DNA of 64,000 nucleotides, from contig JACJNY010000045.1 in NCBI GenBank assembly GCA_014695295.1, forward strand, positions 1-64,000, given 5' to 3'. Origin of the DNA: Microcoleus sp. FACHB-61. GTDB lineage: Bacteria > Cyanobacteriota > Cyanobacteriia > Cyanobacteriales > Microcoleaceae. The notes beneath the pieces are model-generated. The model did no database searches. It saw only the letters and a program-made list of their open reading frames with translations, and was not told the origin of the DNA. Position numbers and translations under genes: made by a program. This document shows, piece after piece, positions 18,031 through 26,702 of the stretch. Position 1 is the stretch's first letter, and every line of letters starts with the position of its first letter.

Positions 18031-18557
18031 ATATTCCTCTGACGATGGCTGCATATTACTGCATATTACTATTTGATTCGGTTTTAACCCCTGCGTGGCC
18101 TCTTAGCCCGGAAGTAAAGTGCAGGGCGGGTTTCAGGAGAATGAAACAGCCCGGCCCTTAAAAAATGGGGGACGGGAGTGCTACTCATTTCACGACGGAT
18201 TATTTATTATTTCTAGAGATTGTATTTTGATTTTTTAAGGTAAAAATTTTTCCATCTAGTAGCGGAAACTTGGGCGATCGAGCTATATTAAATTTAATTA
18301 ATTACCCATTGTATTTTTCGAGACACCATACTGCCGTGTTCCTACGGTATTTCGCGTTCATTTAACCGCATTTGAGATTAACCGCAGAAACTTAGACGTA
18401 AGTAAAAGGCTTCAATCCCGATCGTCAAAGTATAAAATGTTGTTCATTAACAGATAATTGGAATTTTCGATCTCGCGATCAAAAATTATGCTGTTTATGC
18501 CCTAAGATAGATACACTAAGTTTTGTCAAGCTAAAGTCGGAGTTGAGGTCAGCCGAT
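18031..18557. other. Spacer upstream of the kinase remnant
   Basis: No gene recognised. It contains GGGCGGGTTTC...GAAACAGCCCGGCCC near 18123-18158, an imperfect hairpin of the GGCGGGTTT repeat type, and otherwise AT-rich DNA that may carry the old promoter of the large kinase gene. Confidence 0.4.
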
Positions 18558-18959
18558 ATGGACGCAACAGTAGATGTAGTAGATTTGACTGCGCTAATGT
18601 CTGGAGCTCGCCCGATCGCGCAATTGTACAGCGATTCTGGAACGGCTGTCGATCGGGGCGCGCGCCATCAAGATCGGCAACTCGGCTGTAGCAAACTCTT
18701 GCAGTTTCGCAACAGGCGGGCGACGGTCAAAAATCTCAATATTCCCGGCACAATGGCTGCGCGCAGTATAAAATTATACGCCCGCAGTTACGTCCTTGTC
18801 GCGGAAGATTTCGGCGGCGCGGTACTCCGAAAATACGATCGAGTAAAGCAGCCGTCGTTAATTGCATCGCTCGAAATAGTCCTCAAGCGAACAGAAATTC
18901 TCGACGTGCTCGAACGAAACTTAGTTATTTACCAATATATAAAACGTCCTAATATTTGA
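18558..18959 (+). pseudogene. Remnant of the Ser/Thr kinase domain of a giant multi-domain sensor kinase
   Basis: The 133 residues match, segment by segment, the start of the protein kinase domain of large cyanobacterial Ser/Thr-kinase/AAA/GAF/histidine-kinase proteins: IAQLYSDSGTAV, LLQFRNRRATVKNLNIPG, YVLVAEDFGG, then LKRTEILDVLERN and the degenerate catalytic loop VIYQYIKRPNI where HKDIKPANI is expected. A TGA follows directly. The catalytic His and Asp and the ATP-lysine region are lost, so it cannot phosphorylate. The later domains of the same protein type begin 145 bp downstream, so this and the gene at 19104 are pieces of one former gene. Confidence 0.7.
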
Positions 18960-19103
18960 ATTAATATTGACAGTTACCGGCTAGATTTAGGGGGATAAAA
19001 TTGAGCAACAAGAGGCGACGGATTCGCGATATATTCGAGCCGTAATCCGAAGCCAATCGACAGGGGAAATGGAGGCAAACATTATCTTGGGAATTGTATT
19101 TCG

Positions 19104-21503
19104 ATGCTAGTAACGATGATGCACGAGTTTTACGATGCGCTGGCACATTTGGCAATGTATGCAGGTGCCGCACCGACGGAGCGCCAACACATCCTTAAGC
19201 GCGTTGGGGCTAGTCAGAAAAAACTCAAAGAATTCGCGCACCATACCCCGATCAATTACCAACACAAGTTCGATCTGGTTGAGGCAGAATGGCTCCGCGT
19301 TTTGGGGCAGACAGCAGAAGCAATGGAACTTTACGATCGAGCTATTACCGGAGCTCAAGCTAACGAATATTTCAATGAAGAAGCTCTTGCCTGCGAACTC
19401 GCTGCTAAATTTTACCTGTCATTGGGAAGAGAAAAAATTGCGCGAGTCTACATGATAGATGCCTATGATTGCTATGTCCGCTGGGGAGATCGAGCCAAAA
19501 TTGACGACTTAGAAAAATGCTATCCTCAATTGTTGGAACCGATGTTGGAGCCAGCAAAACTCGCTGCAAATTCATTAGCAACTTTTGTAACACCTGCCAA
19601 GCAAAATCAATCGCTCCATCCATCCATTCATCCGTCGGTGTCGGCGAGCGTCTCTGATTTCGGGAATTTTTCAACTCTGCTAAAAGCTTGTCAAGCGCTC
19701 TCTAGTGAAAGAGAGATCGATCGACTGATTGCCAAACTGATGCAACTGGCGATGACAAATACAGGAGCTGACAAAGCAGCGCTGATTTTGCCAAACGGCA
19801 ATCAATGGGAAATCGCTGCTACAAGCGCGATCGACAATTCTGGAGTCGAGCGGGCGATCGAGTTATCATCGGCAACACTCGATGAAAACAGCGATATTTT
19901 GCCCCTCAAAATTGTTGACTGCGTTAAAAAATTGTTGAAACCTGTAATTGTTCGGGACATACCTCAACAATGTGGTTGGGATTCAGACTCCTACATCCTC
20001 AAATACGAACCGCAGAGCGTGTTGTGTTGGCCGATTCTCGATCGAGGCAACTTAGTAGGCATTTTGTATCTAGAAAATCGGTTAACCGCAAGAGTTTTTA
20101 CCCGCGATCGCTTGCAACGTCTCAATCTCCTATGTTCCCAGGCAGCCATCTGTTTGCAAAATGCTCTGCTTTATAAAAAATATCAGGATTACAACCAACA
20201 ATTAGAGCGATCGCTAGCAAAAACCAGCCGAACCGAAGCTCAGCTTGCAGATCAGAAACAAATGCTCCAAGCGATTATTGATGTCGCTCCGATTTGGATT
20301 TGGATGGTTAATCCCAGCGGTAAAGTACAGTTTTTGAACAAAACCTTTTCTCAAGATGTGGGCGTGCCTCTGAGCGCTTTCCTAGCTGTCGATCATTACA
20401 AAGATATACTGGGAGAGGATGCAGCGGGATCTATGCTTTCAGATGCCGCCTGCCTTGCCCAAGATTTGCCGCATTACTCCAGCGAAGTTCTCAGATTAGT
20501 TGACGGCAAACTACACTATTTAGAAATCACGAAAGTGCAGCTAAAAAATTCCCAGGGCGAGACGATCGGGATTATTGGTTTGGGTGTTGATGCCACCGAT
20601 CGCAAGCGAGCAGCGGAACTTTTGCAAGAGCAAAACCAACAGCTCGAACAAACTTTAAAAGATTTACAGCAAGCGCAACTGCAAATCGTGCAAAGCGAGA
20701 AAATGTCTGCTTTGGGCAATTTAGTCGCCGGAGTCGCCCACGAAATTAACAATCCGATTGGGTTTATTTCTGGTAATTTAAATGAAGCTAAAAGGAGTTT
20801 AGAAGATGTTATAGAACACTTAGAATTGTATCGCTCCGCTGCACCGGAATCGGAAATGGCAGACCACGCCGAAGAGATAGACCTCGATTATCTCTTGGAA
20901 GATTTACCGAAGATGATTGATTCAATGCAAGTCGGGTGCGATCGCATTTGCAGCATCAGCACGAGTTTGCGTACCTTCTCCCGAGGCGACAAAGACTACA
21001 AAGTTCCTTTCAATATTCACGAAGGCATTGATAGCGCTATTTTAATTTTGAAACACCGCCTCAAAGCAAACGAATACCGCCCGCAGATCGAAGTGGTGAC
21101 TAAATACGGCAATCTGCCTAAAATCGAATGTTTTCCCGGTCAATTAAATCAAGTTTTCATGAACCTGTTTGCCAATGCGATCGATGCCTTAGAAGAGTCA
21201 AATCTAGGACGCAGTTTTAGCGAAATTGCCGCCAATCCCAACCGCATCACGATTTCCACTGATGTAATCGGTGAAGAGCACATTAAAATTAAAATAGCTG
21301 ATAACGGCACCGGGATGGAAGAGGAAGTGAAAGAGCAGATATTCGACCATTTGTTCACGACGAAAGGTGTCGGCAAAGGCACTGGATTGGGGTTGGCAAT
21401 TGTCCGTCAGATTGCGGTAGAAAAACATGGCGGAAGCATCGAGGTGAATGCGGCGCCCGGAATTGGCACTGAGTTTGCGATCGTTTTGCCTGTGAAGGGA
21501 TAA
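19104..21503 (+). CDS. GAF-PAS sensor histidine kinase, truncated derivative of a giant kinase
   Basis: A 799-residue soluble histidine kinase. Residues 1-150 are the helical, TPR-like segment (GAAPTERQHILKRVGASQKK, KFDLVEAEWLRVLGQTAEAM, CYVRWGDRAKIDDLEKCYPQ) that in related 1800-2000-residue proteins joins an AAA ATPase to the sensor part. Then follow a GAF domain (about 190-355), a PAS domain (about 385-505), the HisKA histidine in [15 protein letters not shown] near residue 545, NQVFMNLFANAIDAL, DNGTGM and GKGTGLGLAIV near 757. All kinase motifs are intact, so the fragment may be active. The N-terminal Ser/Thr kinase survives only as a remnant just upstream, and the ATPase domain is deleted. 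The chosen start is the first ATG; true expression is uncertain. Confidence 0.85.
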   Translation: MLVTMMHEFYDALAHLAMYAGAAPTERQHILKRVGASQKKLKEFAHHTPINYQHKFDLVEAEWLRVLGQTAEAMELYDRAITGAQANEYFNEEALACELAAKFYLSLGREKIARVYMIDAYDCYVRWGDRAKIDDLEKCYPQLLEPMLEPAKLAANSLATFVTPAKQNQSLHPSIHPSVSASVSDFGNFSTLLKACQALSSEREIDRLIAKLMQLAMTNTGADKAALILPNGNQWEIAATSAIDNSGVERAIELSSATLDENSDILPLKIVDCVKKLLKPVIVRDIPQQCGWDSDSYILKYEPQSVLCWPILDRGNLVGILYLENRLTARVFTRDRLQRLNLLCSQAAICLQNALLYKKYQDYNQQLERSLAKTSRTEAQLADQKQMLQAIIDVAPIWIWMVNPSGKVQFLNKTFSQDVGVPLSAFLAVDHYKDILGEDAAGSMLSDAACLAQDLPHYSSEVLRLVDGKLHYLEITKVQLKNSQGETIGIIGLGVDATDRKRAAELLQEQNQQLEQTLKDLQQAQLQIVQSEKMSALGNLVAGVAHEINNPIGFISGNLNEAKRSLEDVIEHLELYRSAAPESEMADHAEEIDLDYLLEDLPKMIDSMQVGCDRICSISTSLRTFSRGDKDYKVPFNIHEGIDSAILILKHRLKANEYRPQIEVVTKYGNLPKIECFPGQLNQVFMNLFANAIDALEESNLGRSFSEIAANPNRITISTDVIGEEHIKIKIADNGTGMEEEVKEQIFDHLFTTKGVGKGTGLGLAIVRQIAVEKHGGSIEVNAAPGIGTEFAIVLPVKG

Positions 21504-21554
21504 ATTTTAATTAAAATTAAATGGTTTTTGGGCGATCGCGCGATAGTAATAATT

Positions 21555-21674
21555 CACATCTTGCACCATTCTCAATAATCTTTTTAGGGCGGGCAGGATG
21601 CCCACCCCACAAGAAAGTTTAATTTTTGTGGAACAGGCATCTTGCCTGTTCTAGATAATGGTGGAACATATGAG
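21555..21674. repeat. MITE-like element, GTCGGTTGAAACT family, shorter copy
   Basis: It has the inner boundaries CATCTTGCACCATTCTCA and the inverted AATGGTGGAACATATGAG and the central GTGGAACAGGCATCTTGCCTG hairpin of the family. The outer CGGTTGAAACT repeat is missing. It lies between two convergent transcription units. Confidence 0.6.
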
Positions 21675-21702
21675 TTATTACAAATAAACATTACATAGCG
21701 AC

Positions 21703-21761
21703 AGGGCGGGTTTATAAATATTGTGGATGTGAATGACAGATTGTTGGTAAAACCCGCCCCT
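21703..21761. repeat. GGCGGGTTT inverted repeat
   Basis: AGGGCGGGTTTAT and AAAACCCGCCCCT flank 33 bp. The same pair of arms occurs at 15366-15426. Together with the MITE-like element it fills the gap between the kinase and csx3. Confidence 0.5.
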
Positions 21762-21798
21762 ATAAATACTACGAGTAATTTACCCAACACCCTCTCAT

Positions 21799-22167
21799 TT
21801 AATCACTCGGTAAACTCAATTTTAATACCTGTCCAACAGATACCTCGTGCTTGTGCGTCGCTACTACCACCGCACCTTCTAATCGCGGATCGTAACATCC
21901 AACCCAAGCCGCAGGATGACATTCGTGTACTAAATACCCGTACAGCCAAATCGCTCCTCTACCTTCAATGACAATTCCTTGACTCAATTGAACATCTTGA
22001 GGAAGTTTCAAACCTTGCAAATCATCGGGTGTGATAATACCGTCTTGAGTTGTAATTCGCAAGCGCAAATGTTGGTAAGCTAAACCGTCTTGAGTTTGAT
22101 TGGGGATTATTTTTAATTCAATAGGATTCATTGGATGTACAAATATTGAAGGCTGCGATAAAATCAT
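21799..22167 (-). CDS. csx3: Csx3-family (Crn3 ring nuclease) protein, without a CRISPR locus
   Basis: A 122-residue protein with the Csx3 fold signature: GIITPDDLQGLKLPQDV in the middle, then GIVIEGRGAIWLYGYLVHEC and HPAAWVGCYDPRLEGAVVVA (about residues 63-104). The conserved His of the HxxHP part and the Asp and Arg of YDPR correspond to residues needed by archaeal Csx3. Known Csx3/Crn3 proteins are accessory to type III CRISPR systems and degrade cyclic tetra-adenylate. No cas gene or repeat array is in this window. The gene starts only 7 bp after the RTX-DUF192 stop, which itself starts 7 bp after nadE, so it appears to be the last gene of the NAD operon. Confidence 0.82.
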   Translation of the reverse strand: MILSQPSIFVHPMNPIELKIIPNQTQDGLAYQHLRLRITTQDGIITPDDLQGLKLPQDVQLSQGIVIEGRGAIWLYGYLVHECHPAAWVGCYDPRLEGAVVVATHKHEVSVGQVLKLSLPSD

Positions 22168-22174
22168 ATACCTT

Positions 22175-23104
22175 TTAGGGTAAATTGGGAATCCGATCGC
22201 CCACTTTCAATCCCAATTGGGCCGCCCTTCCGCCTCTGAGTTCAATAACTCCGTCAACGGGAACATCCGGGCCGTAGTTGGGGCAGGTTTCGCTCAAACA
22301 CGGCGGTACGTTAGGAATTATCGCCTGCACTACGCCTTCCCGCAGAAAAACCATATCGAGTTCAATCAACACGTTTTTCATCCAAAAACGCACGTTTCGC
22401 GCGGGTTCGATGGGGAAAAACATTCCCCTGTCATCCGGTAATTCTGTCCGAAACATTAAACCTGTGGCTTGTTCTTGGGGAGTTTTCGCTACTTCCAGTC
22501 CGATCGCGCGATCGGCTATAATCGTGTTAACAGAAATTGGCAAAAGCTGACCCATATCTATTCCGCCAAACAGCGACATAAAGTTGGATTCAGTCAGATT
22601 AGGGTTTCCCGAAACTACTCCTAAATATTGGCCAGAAATTTTATCTTTCATAACAGTTTGGTTATCGGAAACAGAAAGATCCAAATCGCTAAACTTCATG
22701 CCTTCTGTCAAGACAATTTTATCATTGCCGTTGCCAAAATCTGTAATTATATCGGCTTCAGTAATAGTAGATGCGCCGGAGGTTCTTTCAATCACAAATA
22801 AATCATCCCCCGCGCCTCCTGTCAAGATATCTTTTCCTTCGCCGCCTATTAGCAAATCGTGACCCCGATCGCCAAAAATCCAATCTTCACCTTGTCCTGC
22901 ATAGATTGTATCGCTTCCCTGCCCTCCAGACAGTGTATCAGCGCCTTCATCTCCTGCCAGCAAGTCATTTTCCCGATCGCCAAAAATCCGATCGTTTCCC
23001 CCCAAACCTTGAATAGTGTCATTACCCGCAAATCCTCTCATCGTATCGTTGCTGAGAGTTCCCCGGAGAAAATCGAAGCCGAAAGTACCGTCGATGTTAA
23101 CCAT
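22175..23104 (-). CDS. RTX calcium-binding repeats fused to a DUF192 domain
   Basis: A 309-residue fusion. Residues 5-105 carry hemolysin-type nonapeptides (GGNDRIFGD, GGQGSDTIY, GGEGKDILTGGAGDDLF), which bind calcium in secreted RTX proteins. A linker region follows, with IITDFGNGNDKIVL typical of RTX ends. Residues 195-309 form a DUF192 domain (VAKTPQEQATGLMFRTELPD, MFFPIEPARNVRFWMKNVLI, LDMVFLREGVVQAI, VIELRGGRAAQLGLKVGDRI). DUF192 proteins are usually about 110-160 residues and carry an N-terminal signal; the fusion to RTX repeats is unusual. I start at the ATG at 23104 because the longer frame overlaps the end of nadE. Function unknown; secretion by a type I system is plausible. Confidence 0.85.
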   Translation of the reverse strand: MVNIDGTFGFDFLRGTLSNDTMRGFAGNDTIQGLGGNDRIFGDRENDLLAGDEGADTLSGGQGSDTIYAGQGEDWIFGDRGHDLLIGGEGKDILTGGAGDDLFVIERTSGASTITEADIITDFGNGNDKIVLTEGMKFSDLDLSVSDNQTVMKDKISGQYLGVVSGNPNLTESNFMSLFGGIDMGQLLPISVNTIIADRAIGLEVAKTPQEQATGLMFRTELPDDRGMFFPIEPARNVRFWMKNVLIELDMVFLREGVVQAIIPNVPPCLSETCPNYGPDVPVDGVIELRGGRAAQLGLKVGDRIPNLP

Positions 23105-23111
23105 TTTGCGT

Positions 23112-24848
23112 TTAATAAGAGGAAACTTTGGCGATCGGCATCCGCCAACCGGTACCAAAAGCTCGATCGCTAATTTTCAAACCCGGCGCAGCTTGCCGCC
23201 GTTTAAACTCTGCTTGCCTCACTAATTTTACTACACGTTTAACCACCGCTTCATCGTGTCCCGCAGCGATAATTTGTTGGGCAGATTCATGATGTTCGAT
23301 CAACCGCTGCAAGATGTCATCCAAAACATCGTAAGCAGGCAAAGAATCTTGGTCAACTTGCCCCGGTTTCAGTTCAGCACTCGGCGCTTTATTAATAATA
23401 TTAACCGGAATAATTTCCTTTCCCAGGGGCGGGTACGGGGGCACCGCCCCTACATATCCGCCAGAATTCAGCCACCGACAAAGCGAATAAACGCGAGTTT
23501 TCGGCACATCAGAAATCACCGCCAATCCCCCATTCATATCGCCGTAGAGAGTGCAGTAACCCACCGACATTTCCGACTTATTGCCAGTCGAAAGCAGCAA
23601 ATGTCCGAACTTGTTAGAAATTGCCATCAACAGATTGCCTCGAATCCGCGATTGAATATTTTCCTCAGCAATCCCGAAAGTTGTATTGACAAACAAATCG
23701 GCGAGAGTGCGATCGTAAGTTGTCATCAAATCGCCGATCGGCAATTGTTCGATCGCGATGCCCAGATTTTGGGCTAATTCCAAAGCATCATTAACCGAAT
23801 GATCCGAACTGTAAGGAGAAGGCATCAGCACTCCCAGAACATTTTCGGGCCCGATCGCGCAACTGGCGATCGCAGCCACCAAAGCCGAATCTATCCCGCC
23901 GCTCAAACCGAGTACAACCTTAGAAAAACCGCACTTGCGGACATAATCTCGCACTCCCAAAACCAAAGCCGCCCAAATTTCTGCATCGCCAACCGCCGGA
24001 TAAAAACTCAACGGCGCCGCCTCAATTCCTGCTGCTTTTTGCTGATTGCTGCCAATTAAATCTTGTTTAGCTGCGTCATATTCCAGCACCGCAAAATCAG
24101 TTTCAAAAGAAGCTAATACCTCAATCAAATCACCCTTTCGATTCACAGCAAAACTGCTGCCGTCAAAAATGATATCGTCATTTCCCCCTATCTGATTAGC
24201 GTAAATAATCGGTATCCCGCAGCGGATGACGCTGTGCTGCAACATAGCCGATCGCACTCCCCGCTTCCCCGCAGAATAAGGCGATGCCGACAAATTCACC
24301 ACTAAATCTACGCCCAATTTTGCCAAATCGGAAACAGGATCGCCCGCGTAACTGCGTTTACCCCAAAACTCCTCATTGTTCCACAAATCTTCACAAATTG
24401 TTACGCCGATTTTGAGTTCGCCAATAGTAAAATAATTGCTGTTTTCTCCCGGTTCAAAATATCTATCTTCATCAAATACATCATAAGTAGGCAACAATCG
24501 TTTATGAAAAACTTTTTTGACGGCGCCATTTTGCAACAAAACAGCGCTGTTAAACAATGATTTTCCACCTAGTTGAACAGCATTAGCATTAGGTACGACA
24601 GTGCCGGCTATGACTGCCAAATCCGGTGGCAAAGCTTGCGCCAGTTGCTGCAACTGTGCACCTGCGGCTGCAATGAAACTCGGATCGAGCAACAAATCGC
24701 GCGGCGGATAACCAATCAGGGAAAGTTCCGGTGTTAGCAATAAGTTTGCGCCCTCAACCTCCGCTTTTTTCGCAGCCTGCAGAATTAGGTGGGAGTTGCC
24801 AAAGATATCACCAATAGTAGGGTTGAGTTGTGCGATCGCAATTTTCAT
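23112..24848 (-). CDS. nadE: Glutamine-dependent NAD+ synthetase with an in-frame repeat insertion
   Basis: Final step of NAD synthesis: amidates deamido-NAD with ATP and glutamine. Two domains are plain. The N-terminal amidase of the nitrilase fold has the Glu of LTPELSLIGYPPRD, the Lys of HKRLLPTYDVFDE and the Cys of GVTICEDLWN. The C-terminal synthetase has the ATP-pyrophosphatase loop VVLGLSGGIDSALVAA near residue 300, LLSTGNKSEMSVGYCTLYGD and KPGQVDQDSLPAYD. At residues 461-476, between RWLN and EIIPVNII, a block SGGYVGAVPPYPPLGK is encoded by a GC-rich inverted repeat that normal sequences lack. It is followed at 7 bp by the RTX-DUF192 gene and preceded by a NAD gene cluster. Confidence 0.96.
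   Translation of the reverse strand: MKIAIAQLNPTIGDIFGNSHLILQAAKKAEVEGANLLLTPELSLIGYPPRDLLLDPSFIAAAGAQLQQLAQALPPDLAVIAGTVVPNANAVQLGGKSLFNSAVLLQNGAVKKVFHKRLLPTYDVFDEDRYFEPGENSNYFTIGELKIGVTICEDLWNNEEFWGKRSYAGDPVSDLAKLGVDLVVNLSASPYSAGKRGVRSAMLQHSVIRCGIPIIYANQIGGNDDIIFDGSSFAVNRKGDLIEVLASFETDFAVLEYDAAKQDLIGSNQQKAAGIEAAPLSFYPAVGDAEIWAALVLGVRDYVRKCGFSKVVLGLSGGIDSALVAAIASCAIGPENVLGVLMPSPYSSDHSVNDALELAQNLGIAIEQLPIGDLMTTYDRTLADLFVNTTFGIAEENIQSRIRGNLLMAISNKFGHLLLSTGNKSEMSVGYCTLYGDMNGGLAVISDVPKTRVYSLCRWLNSGGYVGAVPPYPPLGKEIIPVNIINKAPSAELKPGQVDQDSLPAYDVLDDILQRLIEHHESAQQIIAAGHDEAVVKRVVKLVRQAEFKRRQAAPGLKISDRAFGTGWRMPIAKVSSY
23418..23463. repeat. GC-rich inverted repeat inserted in frame in nadE
   Basis: AGGGGCGG and CCGCCCCT flank a short GC-rich loop. 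The segment has the composition of the intergenic GGGGCGGGT...ACCGCCCCTAC repeats seen in this type of genome, and it encodes the extra residues between two conserved nadE segments. Confidence 0.7.
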
Positions 24849-24935
24849 CTCACCAAATCACCTAATAAATATTGCTAAGAGTCCGCCGGCACGGACTCAC
24901 TTTCCTATAGTCCTAGATTTGAATGTAGGGAAACC

Positions 24936-25229
24936 TTACTCAGATTTGTAATGTTTCAACTCTTCCTCAATATAATAACTTACCAAATCACGGTAAATAT
25001 TTTCAACCACATCAGGATTCAAACCCGATTCTAGTGCCCACTCTCGCCGCTGCTGTAACATAGCCTGAAAGCGATCCAACGATCGAACGCTAGCTTCACT
25101 CGTTTTGAACCTTGCTGCCGCGATGACGTATTGAAATCTTTTACTCAAAGCCTCGATCACTTCTCGATCGATGATATCAATTTCCTCCCGAACTTCGTGA
25201 ATATTAGCGCATTCATCAGGGTCTTTCAT
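24936..25229 (-). CDS. PchB-like isochorismate lyase / chorismate mutase-type protein
   Basis: A 97-residue all-helical AroQ-fold protein. It resembles PchB (isochorismate pyruvate lyase with weak chorismate mutase activity): ECANIHEVREEIDIIDREVI at the N-terminus, ALSKRFQYVIAAARFKTSEA around residues 32-51 with the active-site Arg and Lys, and YIEEELKHYK at the end. The start is the ATG at 25229, which has an AAGGAG site eight bases upstream; the GTG at 25238 is less likely. It lies between the nrtR-like gene and nadE in the same direction. Why a chorismate-handling enzyme is in an NAD cluster is unclear, and no salicylate or siderophore genes are nearby. Confidence 0.8.
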   Translation of the reverse strand: MKDPDECANIHEVREEIDIIDREVIEALSKRFQYVIAAARFKTSEASVRSLDRFQAMLQQRREWALESGLNPDVVENIYRDLVSYYIEEELKHYKSE

Positions 25230-25299
25230 AGCCTGCACTCCTTAATAGCTTCTCTTCTAATGTTACTAAATTGCTCCCGGAATGTCATCCAAGGAACAG

Positions 25300-26046
25300 C
25301 TAGATAAACACCAGCGGCTTATTTTTCAAAGGAGCAAAAGCTGCCGCATCAAAGCGGTACAAACTAGCAGGGCGGCCAGCCCCCCGCGAAACCTTAACGC
25401 CGGTATCGTACAAAAAACCCAATTTTAACAATCGAGATCTAAAATTAGAATAATCAGAAAAATTTTCCCCCAAAATAGTTGTATAAAACTGATACAAATC
25501 GCTCAAAGTAAAAAGCTCCGGCAAAACTTCAAAAGCTACCGGACTGTATTCCAGTTTGTTGCGCAGTCGTCGGTATCCGTATTCGAGAATTTGATTGTGA
25601 TCGAAGGCCAGCTTAGGAACTTGTTGCACGGGATACCAAGCAATGCCGCCGACGCGGTGGCCCACACCCGCCACTACACTCCCAGCAATTAACTCAGCTT
25701 CCTCAAAGCGAACTAAAGCAAAATAACTCACCGAAAGATAGCGATCGCCGGTAAATTCCCGAGGATCGCGCCCCGGTTCCCCAAAAGTATACAATTGCTC
25801 CAGATACAAATTTTTTACCCGAATTTTCTCAGACAAAATCCGGTAAGCCGCATTTTCAAGAGACTCTCCGTGCCGCACCAAAGTACCGGGAAGACTCCAA
25901 GAATCGATAAACGGTTCGTCTTGCCGCATTACCAACAGCACCAACAAGCGGTTCTGCACGGCATCGACGGAGAAAATTACATTATCTACTCCTACTTTAA
26001 AGTCAGCTAATGAGCAACCTTCGCTCTTTTTCGTGCCTCGTGCCAT
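25300..26046 (-). CDS. nrtR: NrtR-type Nudix transcriptional regulator of NAD metabolism
   Basis: A 248-residue protein with a Nudix domain (about residues 15-150: [60 protein letters not shown]) and a C-terminal winged-helix part (about 160-240: [40 protein letters not shown]). This is the NrtR architecture: the Nudix part senses ADP-ribose and the winged helix represses NAD genes. The Nudix box is degenerate (the REVxEExGxxxx glutamates are largely missing), as in NrtR proteins that bind but do not cleave. It overlaps nadD by 40 bp and lies in a NAD cluster, which supports local control. Confidence 0.88.
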   Translation of the reverse strand: MARGTKKSEGCSLADFKVGVDNVIFSVDAVQNRLLVLLVMRQDEPFIDSWSLPGTLVRHGESLENAAYRILSEKIRVKNLYLEQLYTFGEPGRDPREFTGDRYLSVSYFALVRFEEAELIAGSVVAGVGHRVGGIAWYPVQQVPKLAFDHNQILEYGYRRLRNKLEYSPVAFEVLPELFTLSDLYQFYTTILGENFSDYSNFRSRLLKLGFLYDTGVKVSRGAGRPASLYRFDAAAFAPLKNKPLVFI

Positions 26047-26606
26047 GCGTACAAATGCTCCCTATTGATGTAATCTTCGATGGTCGGAGTCAGAGCTTGG
26101 GTGTCTCCTGTTTCCCGATAGAAGGTAGAAGAAACATTGGGAGCATTCAAAGATGCGATCGCCACGTCTGCACCCATCCGCCTCAACTGCCACAAATCTA
26201 ATTGTTCTGACGGATAACCGGGTCGCGGTACTATCAGCAAGTCCACTTCTTTTAACAATTGTTCAAATTTGTACCAGCGAGACAGTTGCCCCACCAAGTC
26301 GGAACCTATTACCAGTGTCAAATCTGCATCCGGCCACAGCAATCTTGCTTGTTCCACAGTTTCTAGCGTCCTCGGACTGCTGAGTTCTGGATGCAAGCAA
26401 AGATTGTGTCTGGGCGAATTAATTTCTTGAATCATTAACAGCAGCATTGCCGATCGGTGTTCTAGAGAAGTTTGGTGCGACTTAAAAGGATTGTCCGACG
26501 CCCAAACTGCTACCCAATCAAAATGTTGGGAAAGCCAACTCAGAATTGTTTTGTGTCCTGCTGTGGGCGGATCGGCACTGGTTCCAAAAAGAGCAATCTT
26601 CTGCAT
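26007..26606 (-). CDS. nadD: Nicotinate-nucleotide adenylyltransferase
   Basis: Transfers AMP from ATP to nicotinate mononucleotide, giving deamido-NAD for NadE. The 199 residues start with the nucleotidyltransferase motif [19 protein letters not shown] (H-x-G-H type; here the first position is changed to PTAGH) and contain [30 protein letters not shown] and the ISSTFYR-like signature NVSSTFYRE near residue 160. Slightly short but complete. It overlaps the nrtR-like gene downstream by 40 bp and follows pncB after 90 bp. Confidence 0.92.
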   Translation of the reverse strand: MQKIALFGTSADPPTAGHKTILSWLSQHFDWVAVWASDNPFKSHQTSLEHRSAMLLLMIQEINSPRHNLCLHPELSSPRTLETVEQARLLWPDADLTLVIGSDLVGQLSRWYKFEQLLKEVDLLIVPRPGYPSEQLDLWQLRRMGADVAIASLNAPNVSSTFYRETGDTQALTPTIEDYINREHLYAWHEARKRAKVAH

Positions 26607-26623
26607 AGGGAATCGGTAATTGG

Positions 26624-26702
26624 GAATTGTTGACTGTTGACTGTTGACTGTTGACTGTTGACTACTGACTAATGACTACTGACTAATGGCTACTGACTAA
26701 TG
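26624..26702. repeat. Heptamer tandem repeat tract
   Basis: Repeats of TGTTGAC pass into TACTGACTAATGAC units and overlap the 3' end of pncB. The same GTTGACT heptamer occurs at 28802-28860 and 30861-30900. These are short tandemly repeated repetitive sequences of the type described for filamentous cyanobacteria. Confidence 0.7.
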
